In this document: positions 26,861 to 39,785 of the stretch, piece by piece
Layout: each line of letters opens with the position of its first letter
How positions within the stretch are numbered: position 1 is the first letter of the stretch
NCBI GenBank assembly: GCA_025201365.1
Contig: JAIXMF010000005.1
Span: 744,001 to 808,000 of the forward strand
DNA: 64,000 bases
Reading direction: 5' to 3'
From: Syncephalis plumigaleata
Taxonomy: Eukaryota; Zoopagomycota; Zoopagomycetes; Zoopagales; Piptocephalidaceae
Translations under genes and position numbers: made by a program
The notes under the pieces: model-generated
Databases searched by the model: none
The model's input: the letters and a program-made list of their open reading frames with translations, nothing else
Told to the model about the DNA's origin: nothing

Positions 26861-27276
26861 TATCGTACAGCATTAGTTAGTGTGATTGTTGTCACTTAAG
26901 GTGTGCTAGTACAATGACGACAATCAGCATTCCTCTCTTCCCTTGCTTCTCTCCCTTCATCCACATCCACATCCACTGTTGCTGGCATCATGTACATTCA
27001 TTCTATCATCAACGTGTGACCGGTCAACAGTGCATTTCCATGTATATAAGCAACCGCACTCATTTACATTTCAATGTCTTTATTGCAGTACACAAGGATA
27101 CGAGTATTAAATTGATGGACATATTGTTATGTGAATAACAGCCTCTAATGAATAGACATCATGTTTGTTGTTTACGCGTAGTTTAATAATAAATTTTATT
27201 GTCCTATTTTGATAATCAATCATACTCTTTCCACTACAGTACGTCACAATGTGCATCCCTACGTTATGAGTTATCG
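26861..27276. other. Convergent intergenic region
   Basis: About 415 bp between the Cys-rich gene and the sorting nexin 3' ends. AT-rich, nothing coding. Confidence 0.65.
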
Positions 27277-30067
27277 TTAACCGGCACTGGTACGACGAGC
27301 ACCCCAGCCCCAATCAGAGAACATGCTACCGCCTACGTATGATCCGCGTGCCTTTGATTTGAGGAATGACCCAACTGATCCTACACCATCTACTACACCA
27401 CCTACAACGCTTGTTACACTCGCCACCGAGGTAGGACGAGTCAATGGTAATTCCTCCAATTCCTTCGCAAATCGAGTGGGTTGGCGTGGTGATTCCGCCT
27501 GTTGCGAATAAGCAGGTTCATCGAATAAAGCACGAGCTTGTCGTAATTTCTCTAGCATCTATCATTTCATTGACAATGATGAGTAAATACTGAATCACTC
27601 CATTGCTAGACCCGCTTACCTTTTCGTAATGGTCAATTTCATTATCGAGATAATTCACTGCCATGTCGCGGAAATCACGCGTTCTTTCATCGTGGTATCG
27701 ATCCACTTCGGCTAGCGTTACATTGTATACAGTCTCGCATCGCGATTTAATATCCTCTGCATCAAAGTCCTTTTTTATGTAATGTGACATGATATTGTGT
27801 CGGTCATTAGTAGATCCATTCAATAAACTAATCAAATGACATACCTCTGGTCGTTCTAATGTACCATCTTCGGCAAATCCTTCACCAAGTACTTCTTGAT
27901 ATCTTCTATGTGCACCAATATGCATTTCTACCAATGGCTATTGTAATAGAATAGAATACATGTTATTAGGCTATATAATACATATACGTATCATTCATAT
28001 TATTCTATTCTCAACTAACCGCTTGAGCTATGGATGTACCCGTATAGGTACGTAGATTCTCTAGCCATGGTGTCAATCTCTCCTGAACCTATAATGGATT
28101 AAGCGATGATCATTGTGATTAGTAGATGGTATGCTACCGTTTAGTGTACTTACATGTTGCTCACGGAGCTCACATGTATCTTGCAGTATTTCAGCTGCTG
28201 ATTGCAATGATTTAGTCAAGCAGAGACATTCTACGCTTCCATGTTAATATTTCTACATTACTATCATCATTACTGTTTATCATTACATACCGTGACAGCC
28301 ATCTCGCCAGCACCAAATGCCTTCATCGTTGACTGGCTCGTATCCTTCGGTTTCAGTTCCCGTAATTAAACGAAGCAAACCTAGTCCAAATCGTTTGTGT
28401 TGATTCTTTGCATCTATACGCATGTAGCATTAGCAATACTGCAATGCATGTAACCGTCATCATGTAGCTGACCTGTGTAAAGATCTTTATAACTTTGTGC
28501 TGCCTCGATAATCGACGGTAGGTAACGATCGATAGCACGAGTATGCGCGTGGAATCGTTCTATTGTTTCAACATCCCTATGATAGACTTCTTATTAGTGC
28601 CATGCTCGTCTACCTATTATGTAGCTTCACTCTAGTTATCTTACCCATCATCATCTACATTGAATTCGGGTGATAGACATGCTGGAAGAATGCATGCCCA
28701 ACAATTCGATCTGCCTCAAACTTCTTCTCTTGTCTTCGCCACTCCTACATGATATTCGTGTGTTAGCACGACTAGATAATGACGAAGTATCAGTCATAAC
28801 ATACCGATTCATCAGTGCAGTTTAGAAAGTGAGTAAATATATCCGAGTAGCGTACTACTGGATGTCGAGCTAATCGATTAATAAATCGTTCAAGTGCTCG
28901 ACGACGACGCTCGATAAATTCCTCATTGAAACGACCTATTACAGCATTAATAAGTATGTGCATATGTATGCTCCAATGGCATTATTGTATAATAATTACC
29001 TGAGAATTGCTTTTCAGGTAGAGCAGGCAGGATAAGGGCGGAGAATTTAAGTTCCAATCGACGATGTAACCATTGAAATTGACTAAATCGACGTTCTACT
29101 GTTACGGACACGCCTTGTGCAAACTATTACATCGTGTAAATGTTTGATTACTTCAAAACTACTCGACTAACTAACAGCTTACCTCGGAAGTCACTTGATA
29201 CACGGTGTACTCTTGCATGCCAGCCATCTTTGCTCGTTTCTCCGGATCATGCACTCTTACATGGAATTCCGGTGCTTTGTGTCGCCAAGCAGGACCATTC
29301 TAATCGTTATATATAATAATAACAATAATGAATCAGTAATGGTATATCTCTGTGTATATATCTATATGTATACCTCAATGTAATGCTTATCTGACTCTGA
29401 TGGTACACTATCGACATCGACTCCCTTATTGAAACCGCCACCACTCGTACCATCCTCTTCTTCGTGGATATGCTGGAGTGCAGCCATATTGTTAGCAGGC
29501 TGTGTATTACGTCGTCCTCCATAGAGAATAAACTCCTCAACACCCGATGTAACAAATCGACTGAATCTATTTAGCTGTCGTTTCACCAATAATTGATTGC
29601 GTACACTTGGTGGGACACTAGTACTTGTGGAGGTGGAGGTAGCCGAGCGTGACATTCCCATGGTGGAAGTGGTACCGACCGATGATAGCATGGATGGGGC
29701 CAGACTATGCGTTGGCGAGGGTGACCGCGGTTGCAAATCAAAGTCGGCTCCATACTGTAGACACGACAAGATGTGTGTTAGCGTATTGATAATGAATCGT
29801 GTATCCGTCCATTTTACTTGCCGTAATGTAAGACTCGGGCACAAGTCCTTGCACGCCATCCTTCTCGCAGACCCACCATCCATCGGCTACTCGTTCACGC
29901 ACGACAGTTAGCAGGTCACCCTCTTCGAAGATCAGTTCGTGATACTCCGTATGTCCATTAAACGAGTAGAGCGCTCGTACAGTACGTGGTGGAAGGTCAG
30001 GTGCGGTAGGCGTAGATCGACCACTAAGTGATTCCTCGCCTGTAGTCGGAGTAGGTGTGGTGGCCAT
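27277..30067 (-). CDS. SH3-PX-BAR sorting nexin (SNX9/18/33-like)
   Basis: The start is ATG at 30067 (MATTPTPTTGEESLSG). The first exons encode an SH3 domain: RALYSFNGHTEYHELIFEEG, DGWWVCEKDG, GLVPESYI. A Ser/Thr-rich linker follows, then a PX domain across several exons: EYTVYQVTSE, VERRFSQFQWLHRRLELKF, LPALPEKQFSGRFNEEFIER. The remaining exons, of about 80-200 bp, encode an alpha-helical region consistent with a BAR domain. SNX9-type proteins bind phosphoinositides and couple membrane curvature to dynamin, actin and endocytosis. The last exon (27558-27277) is low-complexity. Internal exon borders between 28000 and 29100 were not all resolved. Confidence 0.82.
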
Positions 30068-31024
30068 CTCAACAATAGCAGTTGGTATCAATACAGCACG
30101 CCCTAAACACTAGTTGCTACACTTGCTTGTTATGACTATAAACAACGGTGACAGCTGTAATTATGCAACTGCAGTCTTGGATAGTAGTGACTACTGCAAT
30201 GATAGAAGAGATAGCCAATGGTATAGATGAAGGAAAGCTATAAACGAGCTAGCTGTATATGCATATACACACCGCTAATATCGGAAGAAGCAGAAAAAAG
30301 ATGAATAAATGAATACAGTCGACTATGTGAATATTTCCAGGATAGAATGCCGAATAACTTGAATAGTCTTTATAGACTAGATTGCTACAAGTAGCGAAGA
30401 GATAGAGAAGGAATAGAAAAGTAGGAAAGTAAAGAATAGTAAAAGAGCTCGTTCGTCGACTAGTTAGTTAGAGCTGAGTGTTTATTGTCGCTGTTCCTGC
30501 TGATGTTGCTATTTTGTTACATACCATTGAAAACCCGATCTCACACTATCAACATCATCATCATCATCATCATCATCAGTATAAGCAAAAGTTCTGTAAT
30601 CCTTCAGTTACCGCGGTCACACCTCATTGACCTCGTGACCAAGTAATCACATTCTTCCTTTGTACAAATAGTAACTGATCATTTGTACATGCATCCATTT
30701 ACATCATCTCATACTGGTGAATATGCGCTGTAGATTTACTCTCGGATAATAACTTGTATTTATTATAATTTACAACAAGTAGAATGCATTACAAATGACG
30801 TAACTAGTCAATCATAGCTTGTAGTTGAAATAAAGTACATATGGCTTGCGGCAATACTTTCATCAGGCTGTGATACATCATCTCGATTGATTCTAGTCTC
30901 CAATGATATTGCTGTATAGCCTCACATTTATTGCTGACTATTACGATGCAACTACTGTTCAATGCTATTACTCGTCTATGATAACTACGTAGAATATCTT
31001 GATGTATCCAAATGACATCATTTG
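30068..31024. other. Intergenic region
   Basis: About 960 bp with a (CAT)9 tract at about 30552-30578 and no supported coding region. It must contain the sorting nexin promoter. Confidence 0.6.
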
Positions 31025-31390
31025 TTAGTCTCGTTCAGGTAATATTGCACGTAACGCATTGAATAGCTGATGCTTCTCCTCTCGTAGCATTCTCAATCGT
31101 TCTTCTAGTGCTTCTGCTTCCGCTTCCAATGCTTGGCGACGTTGTTCTCTACCCTCACTCGATACTCTTTCTTCATTATCGGTAGACTTGACCTGGTCAT
31201 TGTTGTTTGTCTCGTTAGATTCCACTATCGTTTCTGACAATTCAGTATGCTCATTTTCAGTATCACACTCTGCTTTATACATTTGTCGATAGAACGAGAA
31301 TTTGATGGCAGATTTCGGTGACTCACTCTCCAACACCAACACTTTATCTTCTCGATTAGTTTGACAATCTACAGGCGGTGTCTCTGACAT
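31025..31390 (-). CDS. Small acidic coiled-coil protein, unknown
   Basis: A single open frame of 121 aa from ATG 31390 (MSETPPVDCQTNREDKVLVL). It is rich in Glu/Ser/Asn and ends in a predicted leucine-rich coiled coil: ALEAEAEALEERLRMLREEK, then HQLFNALRAILPERD. No intron is needed. I do not recognise the family. The composition shift from acidic N-terminus to clean heptad-like C-terminus argues it is real. The frame is open another 75 codons upstream, with poor composition. Confidence 0.5.
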   Translation of the reverse strand: MSETPPVDCQTNREDKVLVLESESPKSAIKFSFYRQMYKAECDTENEHTELSETIVESNETNNNDQVKSTDNEERVSSEGREQRRQALEAEAEALEERLRMLREEKHQLFNALRAILPERD

Positions 31391-31690
31391 GATGTGTAAA
31401 CGAACAAATGTGAATGCAACGCGAAAAGAGAGAAAGGAAAATGAGATTGATTTGATTTGAAAAAAATCAACAATAAATACATACAGTTGTTTTTCCAACC
31501 GATTAGCGCATTTATCCTTTAACGTTTGCAGTTTATTAATCAATAGATTAACACAATAGTTAACACCATTATCATCATAGAAATGACAATTGATATAGCA
31601 TGATAATAATAACAATTCAGTATTAGTAATGGATCATTTATTGATAGCGATAACTATCATCATCAATTCTATAAGGTAGATGATACAAGT
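31391..31690. other. Intergenic flank of the repeat cluster
   Basis: AT-rich sequence between the small coiled-coil gene and the repeat cluster; nothing is recognised here. Confidence 0.45.
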
Positions 31691-33440
31691 GTACAAGAAT
31701 AGTTGGATATTGCCATGTCATGTACTTACAAGTAGTAATAAACTAGTATGATAGATAAATTATGATGATAATGCTTACGGTTAATTGCATCGAGAGCAAC
31801 GAGTGAACAAATAGAATACACGATAAACAATGTCATAAACAAGCAGTAACTAGTAGAATGACTGACTTGTCACGAACGAGCAAGGAATGAGCAAGGAAGG
31901 GTGCATGAACGCGTATGCCAGTTTATTTGAAGAAGCAACATATGCTTGTAGGTAGATAGAGTATGTAGATGGCAGTAAACAAATAAAATACAAATAAAAG
32001 CATGACGTAAGGGTGGCATACAAACAGATGACGGAAAAGAGCGGTAAAAGTAAAAGGTGCATGTCGGTATAGATCAAATGATTCATGTTTATTAATATTG
32101 CTAGTGGATACTTGTCAATGATGGATGGCAATGAGTGTTGGCAGTAAGCATTAGCATGGTTGATTATCCCGGCATGTTGTCGTTGTTGTTGAGTATTAGT
32201 TGATTGACATTTAGAATGGGAATTAGTACATATTATCTGGATATTGTCACTTGTATTAGCAATGAATAGAAATGTCAACTTACCGAATAGAATGGAAATA
32301 GTATGTAGTCAACAGCGTTGACAGTTGGATGTTATAATTGTAATATTGTTAGTGTATTGTAATAAATGAACTTACCTGGTATTAATATTATGAATGAATG
32401 AATGGATACAATAAAGTGTTAAGATATGTTATGTCCCCATCATATCCGCAGCCGCACCCTCGGCCATGCTGGATGGTCACGGACATGCTACGTTAAAACA
32501 GTTGGAAAGCCTTGCGACAATATATATATTGCTATATTGTTGAGTGCTAATGTAATGTCATTCGCTAGTCTTTTTTAGACAGCTGCTGAATACTATCAAT
32601 CCATTGCTGGAGACCGTATTATAAACCATGGATCTATAGCAGAGATCATTAACTGACCGTCAATGCCATAGAGCCATGGCGCAGCTAGCATTAGAATGCT
32701 TCACAAATGAGCATTACAATATCATCAAGCAATAAGCACTATGGAGGGCAGGTATACGACCATTTATTATCAATGGTCATACACGCATTGACAATACGGT
32801 AGTGATGTCGGCGAAGCATCACCGCCATAGACAATGGTTGCCGCATCCATAGTGTTTCGCAATATATTCAACTGTAGTACGTACAAAAGGGATCAGTGAA
32901 TTAGCACATTTATACAAATGTATTTGTGCTAATGGGACATAACATAATAAATGAGGGGATTGGGATATGGAGATATGAATAAAAGTACAATTAGAATGCG
33001 ATAGGATAGCGCGAATAAAGAATGATTAAACATACACAAAAACATATCATTAAGGTCAGTCACCACAATACCAAGTAAGCTAGGCTTCCTTCTCCCAGCG
33101 AAGGCAGCAGCATGATGATCAAATATCATGGCAAAGCGTAACTTATATGATATTATGATGGCAAATTGACCTAAACACATATCAATACAGAATAAAGATA
33201 TGTATCCAAGTATTTGCAAACCTATACATTTCATAATACTCACATAATAGAGAGGCTACCCAGCTACATTAGCAACTTAATGACCTGTAGAAACAATGAA
33301 ACATCAGAAACGATGTCAAGAACCTCATATCAATTTGGCAATGATTTTTCTACGATCATGAAAAGACATTTCCCGTTTTGCAGTAGCTTCATATTATGTA
33401 AATATACGGATGTCCGCAAGCAAGTAATGTAGAACACCGA
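31690..33440. repeat. Intergenic repeat family, copy A
   Basis: Blocks of this interval recur in the window at high similarity. 31755-32060 matches 62075-62380; 32065-32306 matches 36550-36797 and 61378-61640; 32300-32480 matches 62908-63060; 32740-33290 matches, more weakly, 63355-63930. No reading frame is conserved between copies, so it is probably non-coding. Conserved minus-strand GGTAAGT motifs (32278-32284 and 32370-32376) look like splice donors. Hairpins lie at 32758-32778 and 32901-32932. No transposase, reverse transcriptase or long terminal repeat was seen. Confidence 0.8.
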
Positions 33441-34130
33441 AACCCGTTACAGGTATCGATATTACACTGAGTTGAAAAAGAGTCAACTACGCTCATTACC
33501 GCGCTCAACGCTACGCTACACGCAAACAGTTTACAGAGCACTGACCTATTTCGCTATGTGTATGTTTAAACAAAGAAAAAAATAAATAGTTCATTTGAAT
33601 GACAAAGAAGAGAAGAGTAAAGAGAAGAGTAAAGAGAAGAGAAGTGGTGTGAGTCATTGAATAGCTCACTATGTAGTGAGTGCTAAGGACACCGTCTGAT
33701 TGGCCATTGTGGTTATACAAACTTCAGTATTTGGTAATAAATGTTTCAGTGATAGCGATAGCAATCGTCTACCTTATAGCACTGTTGACGATACAAGCGT
33801 AGCAGTATAGCTTGATATTCACATGTCATGTACTTGCAAGCAGCAATAAGCAGTATAAAAATACGATACAAAGCATACCGTGTAGTATACGAATGCTATT
33901 CGCTTTGCAAAACATATACTCGAATACCTTTCCTTACCATCGTATATTTTGTATACATCCGTGCAATATTCTCCGTTTCGTTTATATTTCTTTCCTTCTT
34001 TTTTTGTATAGTTTACGACCACAATACCTTTCCTTGCCTGTATATTCCCTATCACATTCCACAACCATTTATATACATACCTTTCTTGTAGCTTTATACG
34101 CTATAGCAGCATTAAGCTAGCACGCCTACC
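33441..34130. other. Intergenic upstream of the CDC20-like gene
   Basis: About 690 bp. It contains a small further match (about 33822-33860 resembles 31710-31750), an AGAGAAGAGTAA tandem at about 33608-33640, and CTTTCCTT repeats. No gene is supported. Confidence 0.5.
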
Positions 34131-36163
34131 ATGGAGCAAGTGAGTGACAGAGGAGCTACGGCTCGAGGGAGAAGACGCTCTCGGCGAAACCGACGAAACC
34201 GAACGGCCACTGCTGCTGCTGCCACCTTACGATCTCCTTCATTGTCGTCGCTGGATAGAGTGGCATCGCGACTATCACCACCACCAACGACAACAGAAGC
34301 ATCATTAGTATTAGCAACAGAAGCTGCAGCACTAATGGAGGCTACAGCCGCAACCATGGCGGTTGCAAAATTACCGGCTTCAACGGCGACCGCCTGTGCG
34401 ATGTCAGCAATACTGACGGCAGCAGCAACAGCAACAAAAGAGGCTACCACGGCAAATCTATTGACCGCTGCAGCTGCATTGCTGCCATCTTCATCATCTA
34501 CACCAGTAACAGCAGACGTAACATCATCGCCATCTTCATCGCCATACTTCATCATCAGCAACAACAACAACAACAAGTGCATCAATAGAAATTAGTTCAT
34601 GGCTATTATCACAAGCAGGATCATCCTCCGATAGGGATACATATCTTGTGTCGAAGACTTCGACAGAGTCCGCTATTAGTAAGTGATGATATCATCTAAT
34701 TTCTTTATTATAATGATTACTAACAAATTAATACTTAGGCCATTATTATGATGTTGATGATAGAGATGCGCATATTGCCTTGTTTGGTGAGGACCCGTAT
34801 TATCGACCTCATACGGTAATACTAAATACACCTCCGTTCTATTCAAGCTATCGTCGAGCCAGCCTACCATCAACTTTTATGACACCTAATGGAGATATAG
34901 AATCGCAGTGGTCGTTGACCAACAATTACGACGGAGATAGTCGACTAAGCAATGCGTCAGCACATAGTTATCAATCTGACGTAGTTCGTGTGTCCCGTAC
35001 CACTACGCTAAATTTCGGTTCACCATCTCGATCGACCAATTACCGACATTACAATATATTCGACAATATAGATTACGCTGATGTACCACGTGTATCACCG
35101 AGACAGTTTGCATCATCATTGGCCGCGTCAAGTAATATCTTCAGACCAACTAGCCTTAGTGTTTTGGCACAACCACGCATGCCATTAGTGTCGGCATCAT
35201 CACGTCCAACCAAAGTGTTACATGCGCCAGGAATGGCCGATGACTACCATCTAAATCTACTAGATTGGTCTAGTAGCAACTTATTGGGTGTGGGACTGGG
35301 ACGAGATGTTTACATATGGAATGCGGCAACAAGCGGTGTAACAAAACTAGGCGAAGTAGACCGTGACGATTCAGTTACATGTCTAAGTTGGGAGCCGCAG
35401 GTAAGTAGTATAGAATATTTTATTATACAATAGAAACATTGATACTTATCATTTATTTAGAGTGGCCTTTTAGCCGTCGGCACAAAAGAAGGAGCTGTTC
35501 AGTTATGGGACATACAGCGAAAGAGTATAGTAAAGGAGTACATACATCATGATCGTCGTGTATGTGCGATTGCATGGCGCGACGCGATATTTGATCGGGT
35601 GGACGTAGTCGAGGTATCGCACAACAAGATATACGCTGTCCACTAGCCGGTATGCAACGATTAAAGGCCATCGTGGGGAAGTATGTAGTTTACGATGGAA
35701 TCCATCCAACACACAACTAGCCAGCGGTGCCAACGACAACCAGGTGCTTATATGGGACAAATGTCGTTCCTACTCGCATTTATCGGTTCCAAGATCACTT
35801 CGATACTGTGAAGGCTATCACATGGTCACCGCATCAAGGAGGATTGCTAGCCACGGGTGGTGGCACACAAGATGGATACATTCGATTTTGGGATACCCTT
35901 CGATGGTCATCCCTTGATATGTCGACACACAATCTCAAGTATGCAATCTTGCATGGTCACTTCATAGTAACGAACTGGTGTCTACTCATGGATACGCGCA
36001 AAACGACTTGCGCATCTGGCGTTATCCCGATCCACAACAAGTGAATACATTCAATGGACACGCAAAAGGTGTTCTTTACATGGCAATGTCACCGGATGGT
36101 CGTACGGTGGCAACAGGCTCGCCCGATGAATCTATTTGTTTATGGGACGTATTCAATCATTAG
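34131..36163 (+). CDS. CDC20/CDH1 (Fizzy) family WD40 protein, divergent
   Basis: APC/C activator family. The WD40 propeller is clear: APGMADDYHLNLLDWSSSNL, VYIWNAATSG, GLLAVGTKEGAVQLWDIQRK, GEVCSLRWNP, LASGANDNQVLIWD, DTVKAITWSPHQGGLLATGG, STHGYAQNDLRIWRYPDP and MSPDGRTVATGSPDESICLW, the exact order of CDC20. Exon borders seen: donor near 34680 with acceptor near 34739, and donor at 35401 with acceptor near 35460. The N-terminus is Ala/Ser/Thr-rich with no DRFIP-type C-box that I can find, and the protein stops just after blade seven with no Ile-Arg tail. Four or so frame changes fall between 35570 and 35960, and another in exon 1. It may be a meiotic-type divergent paralogue, a decaying copy, or a normal gene with sequence errors. 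Confidence 0.75.
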
Positions 36164-37330
36164 CGTATTGATACGCTTTAAGCCAACATAGCACCATCTA
36201 ACTTGGCCATTCATTAATGATAATGCACGACAATACTTTGCAATTACTAACATTTGACTTGATACAAATATGTGCAATCATTACCAATAAACAATTACAT
36301 TTTTAGTGAAATAGTCAATCGTATGAAACAATGTATAGCTTGTCTTTATTGTTATGTGTATGATGGTAGTAGAGTGGAATAAATGACTTGCATTACTGAT
36401 GAAAATGCCGGAATAGTAGAATGGAATGAGTGTATGGAATGATTGATGCGGGATGAAAGAGAAGAGCGAGTAGACTAGAATACAATGTTTATCTGGCAAG
36501 TAGAAGATAATGAAGCAATAATGGGATAGGAAGGGATACAGTAATGACATGTTGATAGAGATCAAATTGATCCACGTTTATTAATACTGTTAGTGGGTAC
36601 TTGTCGATGATGGATGGCAATGAGTGTTGGCTGTAAGCATTAGCATGGTTGATTATTCCGGTATGTTGTCGTTATTGTTGAATATTAGTTGATTGACATT
36701 TAGAATGGGAATTAGTACATATTGTCTGGATATTGTCACTTGTATTAGCAATGAATAGAAATGTCGACTTACCGAATAGAATGGAAATAGTATGCAGCTA
36801 GCATCATTGGCATTCGAATCAGCATTTGTATATTATTCATTTGCTATTCGTAGATTGCTTCTAAAGCAGAATGGATTACATATTTATTCAATAAATAGCT
36901 AGATGATCGAATAAATCAGTTAGTATTTAATGTTTACGCAATGAATGATGGATTAATAGACCATATGAACTTGTATCAATGTATTATTGACCTGCATATT
37001 TATGCATACATGTATTGTTTGTATTGCTTTTGTTGAAACGTGCTAGTCTACGTACAATCTTGTTAATCAAGAGTATCGGACATGTAGTGTATATCTTATT
37101 GGTATTAATGCAAGAGTAGAAGCAGAGTGCAGTAGACTACCGCAAACAAAATGGAAATAGACAAATAATAGGCCACCACAGGTAAGGATAAAGCGGTGAG
37201 CTGTATATAGGATAGTATTGATTAACACGGTAAATAAATCATATAAAATACCGTAAGTGTTAACATGATTATTATTTATTCGTAAAAGCAAAAGGATAAC
37301 TGCGCAAATTGGATGGAAAAGCACTGTATA
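36164..37330. repeat. Intergenic repeat family, copy B
   Basis: 36333-36540 matches 61215-61375 and, in part, 62800-62900. 36550-36797 is the core shared with copies A and C. 36800-37200 matches 61640-62040 closely over its whole length. The conserved minus-strand donor-like motif is at 36767-36773. No coding region is seen. 36164-36330 is the 3' flank of the CDC20-like gene. Confidence 0.8.
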
Positions 37331-37497
37331 TGAATTATCGTTACATATTAAAGATACTTGATTGATATCAGTATTGACTAATGTTCTATTATATATACAT
37401 ATGGTATTATTACTAGATAATAAGTAAACTTTGCATTGATATAATTAATTCAACAAATAGATGCGTGTATAATCCACATCAATCATTGTCATGTTTA

Positions 37498-38251
37498 CTA
37501 AACAGCGAGACAAAATGCATTAACAATGGTGTACATGCTTTTAGATTCATACTTGTATGTAATATAGCCTAATAAACGTGTAATCATAGTATTAATTACT
37601 ATTTCTATTATTACGCGTATATACGTATCTACAACTTACCATCTCGTGTATTATCCCAGTAGCATGCATTGGCAGCATGAATACCGGCATCCGTACGTTG
37701 CAGTATAACACATGTCACTAGTATATTTGTATCAGCATTATACCATAATCATTAGTATTCTATATATTCTACTTACCAATATACTTGTAGGACATCTTTA
37801 ACTCGCCTAATTTGACTAGGGATCGTTCAACAATTGCTGCATTCCAGCCTGCTAGACGACTATGCTGATAATGCTCACCACTTAGTACATCTTCCGTTAC
37901 CTATTCCCTTCGTGTCAATAGATATGTCGGTACAAGTATGTAGAATCCATTTACCTCTTTGATGATAGCTTCCACTTGTTCAGCTGGATATGTACTCTAT
38001 TACGTAAGTTAGCCGAGTATATTCCTCATTGTTACATACTACCACTATTACTACAACAGTAATACTCTTACCTTTGGCAGTGGTGGTGGTGGTGGTGGTG
38101 CCGTAGACGATGATGTCTCTTCTGTAGTCGAGTCAGGCGTTGCATTCGCTTCATCCCTTACATCTGAACCAGTAGACGACTTTGACCTGCTCATCTCCAT
38201 ATGTACTGATTCAAAGGTGTGCGTTTCAGACAATATCGTGTTGTCTTCCAT
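37498..38251 (-). CDS. DYNLT1: Tctex-type dynein light chain
   Basis: Light chain of cytoplasmic or axonemal dynein that binds intermediate chain and cargo. Five exons: 38251-38072, 37996-37955, 37900-37777, 37717-37640, 37568-37498. Exon 1 gives an acidic, Ser-rich and Pro-rich extension. The Tctex domain follows: YPAEQVEAIIKE, EDVLSGEHYQHSRLAGWNAA, VERSLVKLGELKMSYKYI, VTCVILQRTDAGIHAANACY, WDNTRDG, and the last exon YKYESKSMYTIVNAFCLAV, ending like animal DYNLT1 (MYCIVSAF). All junctions keep phase. The ~60-residue N-terminal extension is longer than in typical DYNLT proteins. Confidence 0.9.
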
Positions 38252-38477
38252 TGTGCTATAATACTATCGATATAACTAGGGTAATACGGTGGATGACGAG
38301 ATAGGTGCCAGTGCAAGTGCAAGATAGACGAGTGGAGAAGTATACGCAATAAGTAGAGGAAAATTACACCTTTGTGCATGAGATACATATATCATCCACC
38401 ACGTCATGACTTTTTCTTGTCGCTCGCTTCACCATCTATTCACTACTGTTTGTAATCTCTTTATCGTAGTCGACACA

Positions 38478-39586
38478 ATGCCAGAACAAGCAACAGCAAC
38501 AGCAACAAGTGCAACAGCGGGTGCAGCAGCAGCAGTGAGCAGTACAGGAGCTCAAAATGCTGAGCGACTATTGCTTCTATTAAAGAGTACTCGCGGTGCC
38601 AGTTGTGTTAATCTTATTCAACAGGTTCTCTCAGCACCTGGTGTTTATGTATTTGCAGAATTCCTCGAGGCTGCCAATGTACAAGAGGTACATAGTAGCA
38701 CAATTAGACAAGCATTATTACTGATAGAAACATGTACAATAGCTAGCCAAGGATGCTTCACATGCTGCCTACGTGGAACTACTAAAGATATTCTCATATG
38801 GCACTTTTAGTGATTATTTCGGTAAATAAGCCTATCTTTGACTATTAGCAATCATCTATCTAATCGAATATTGGCAATAATAGAGAGACAGAGTACATTG
38901 CCCGTCCTTGATAGTAAGCAACTATCGAAGTTACGTCAATTGACAATTGTTTCATTGGCAGCACAACGACAAGTAAGCATATATATATATATATATATAG
39001 TCAAATACTACTACTATTATTATTATTGCTAAGCAAATACCATCTACTAATGTTTTATTTCCATTATAGACATTGCCATATTATCAGCTAATGCAAGCTC
39101 TTCATCTAAGTGAACTACATGAAATGGAAAGCTTAGTGATTGAAACTATTTACGGCGGCATTCTACGTGGTCGACTCGATCAACGTGCCAATGAACTACA
39201 TGTCGATTACGCCATGGGTCGTGATTTATCGCCTGGTCAATTGGACACACTAGCACAGACAATCGATACATGGTAATGATCTCGTCTTATACTCAAGTTA
39301 CTCGATTAATATGTATCTATTTATTAGGTGTGATAAGATTGATCATGCACTTCATGGATTGGATGAACGATTGGCACTTGCCCGTGATGCAGCCAAGGGT
39401 AACGTGCGACTTAAGCAGAAACACGAAGAAGAATGTGAAGCGACCAAGCAAGCAATAACCGCTAAATTCAATAGTCAGCGTGGTCGTGTAGCAGCAGGGG
39501 CAGGAGGAGCAGTGGGAGGTAAAGCAAATGAACCTCGACTTGAACGTGTACCCAGTGCAGGTTACAAGCGTTCCTCGCATAAATAA
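38478..39586 (+). CDS. CSN7: COP9 signalosome subunit 7
   Basis: PCI-domain subunit of the COP9 signalosome, which removes NEDD8 from cullins. Five exons: 38478-38687, 38743-38821, 38884-38972, 39070-39272, 39328-39586. The product opens with an Ala/Thr-rich stretch, then [20 protein letters not shown] and [19 protein letters not shown]. Splicing restores [23 protein letters not shown] part: [60 protein letters not shown]. The C-terminal helical tail is basic. The match to animal COPS7 is end to end. Confidence 0.94.
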
Positions 39587-39750
39587 TAGGAATAAATAGG
39601 ATGATTCGTATATATTTATATTTATATATTTATTACTATCAATTAAGCATAATGGCATGACATATCATATGGATATACTAGAGAAAAAGTTACAGGAATC
39701 AACTTAGCAGTGGTATTGTTCTTATAGAGGATTGGATGTATGACTACTAG

Positions 39751-39782
39751 TCAGTCAGTCAGTCAGTCAGTCAGTCAGTCAG
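39751..39782. repeat. (TCAG)8 microsatellite
   Basis: Eight tandem TCAG units directly 3' of the Borealin stop codon, in the CSN7/Borealin convergent spacer. Confidence 0.95.
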
Positions 39783-39785
39783 CTA

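Noticed and set aside
31850-32278. 142-aa hydrophobic minus-strand frame in repeat copy A, with a partial counterpart at 62272-62469
   Set aside because: The shared part diverges and ends differently in the two copies, and copy B has no equivalent; it looks like non-coding similarity.
34112-34585. 157-aa Ala/Val-rich minus-strand frame
   Set aside because: Antisense shadow of the Ala/Thr-rich first exon of the CDC20-like gene.
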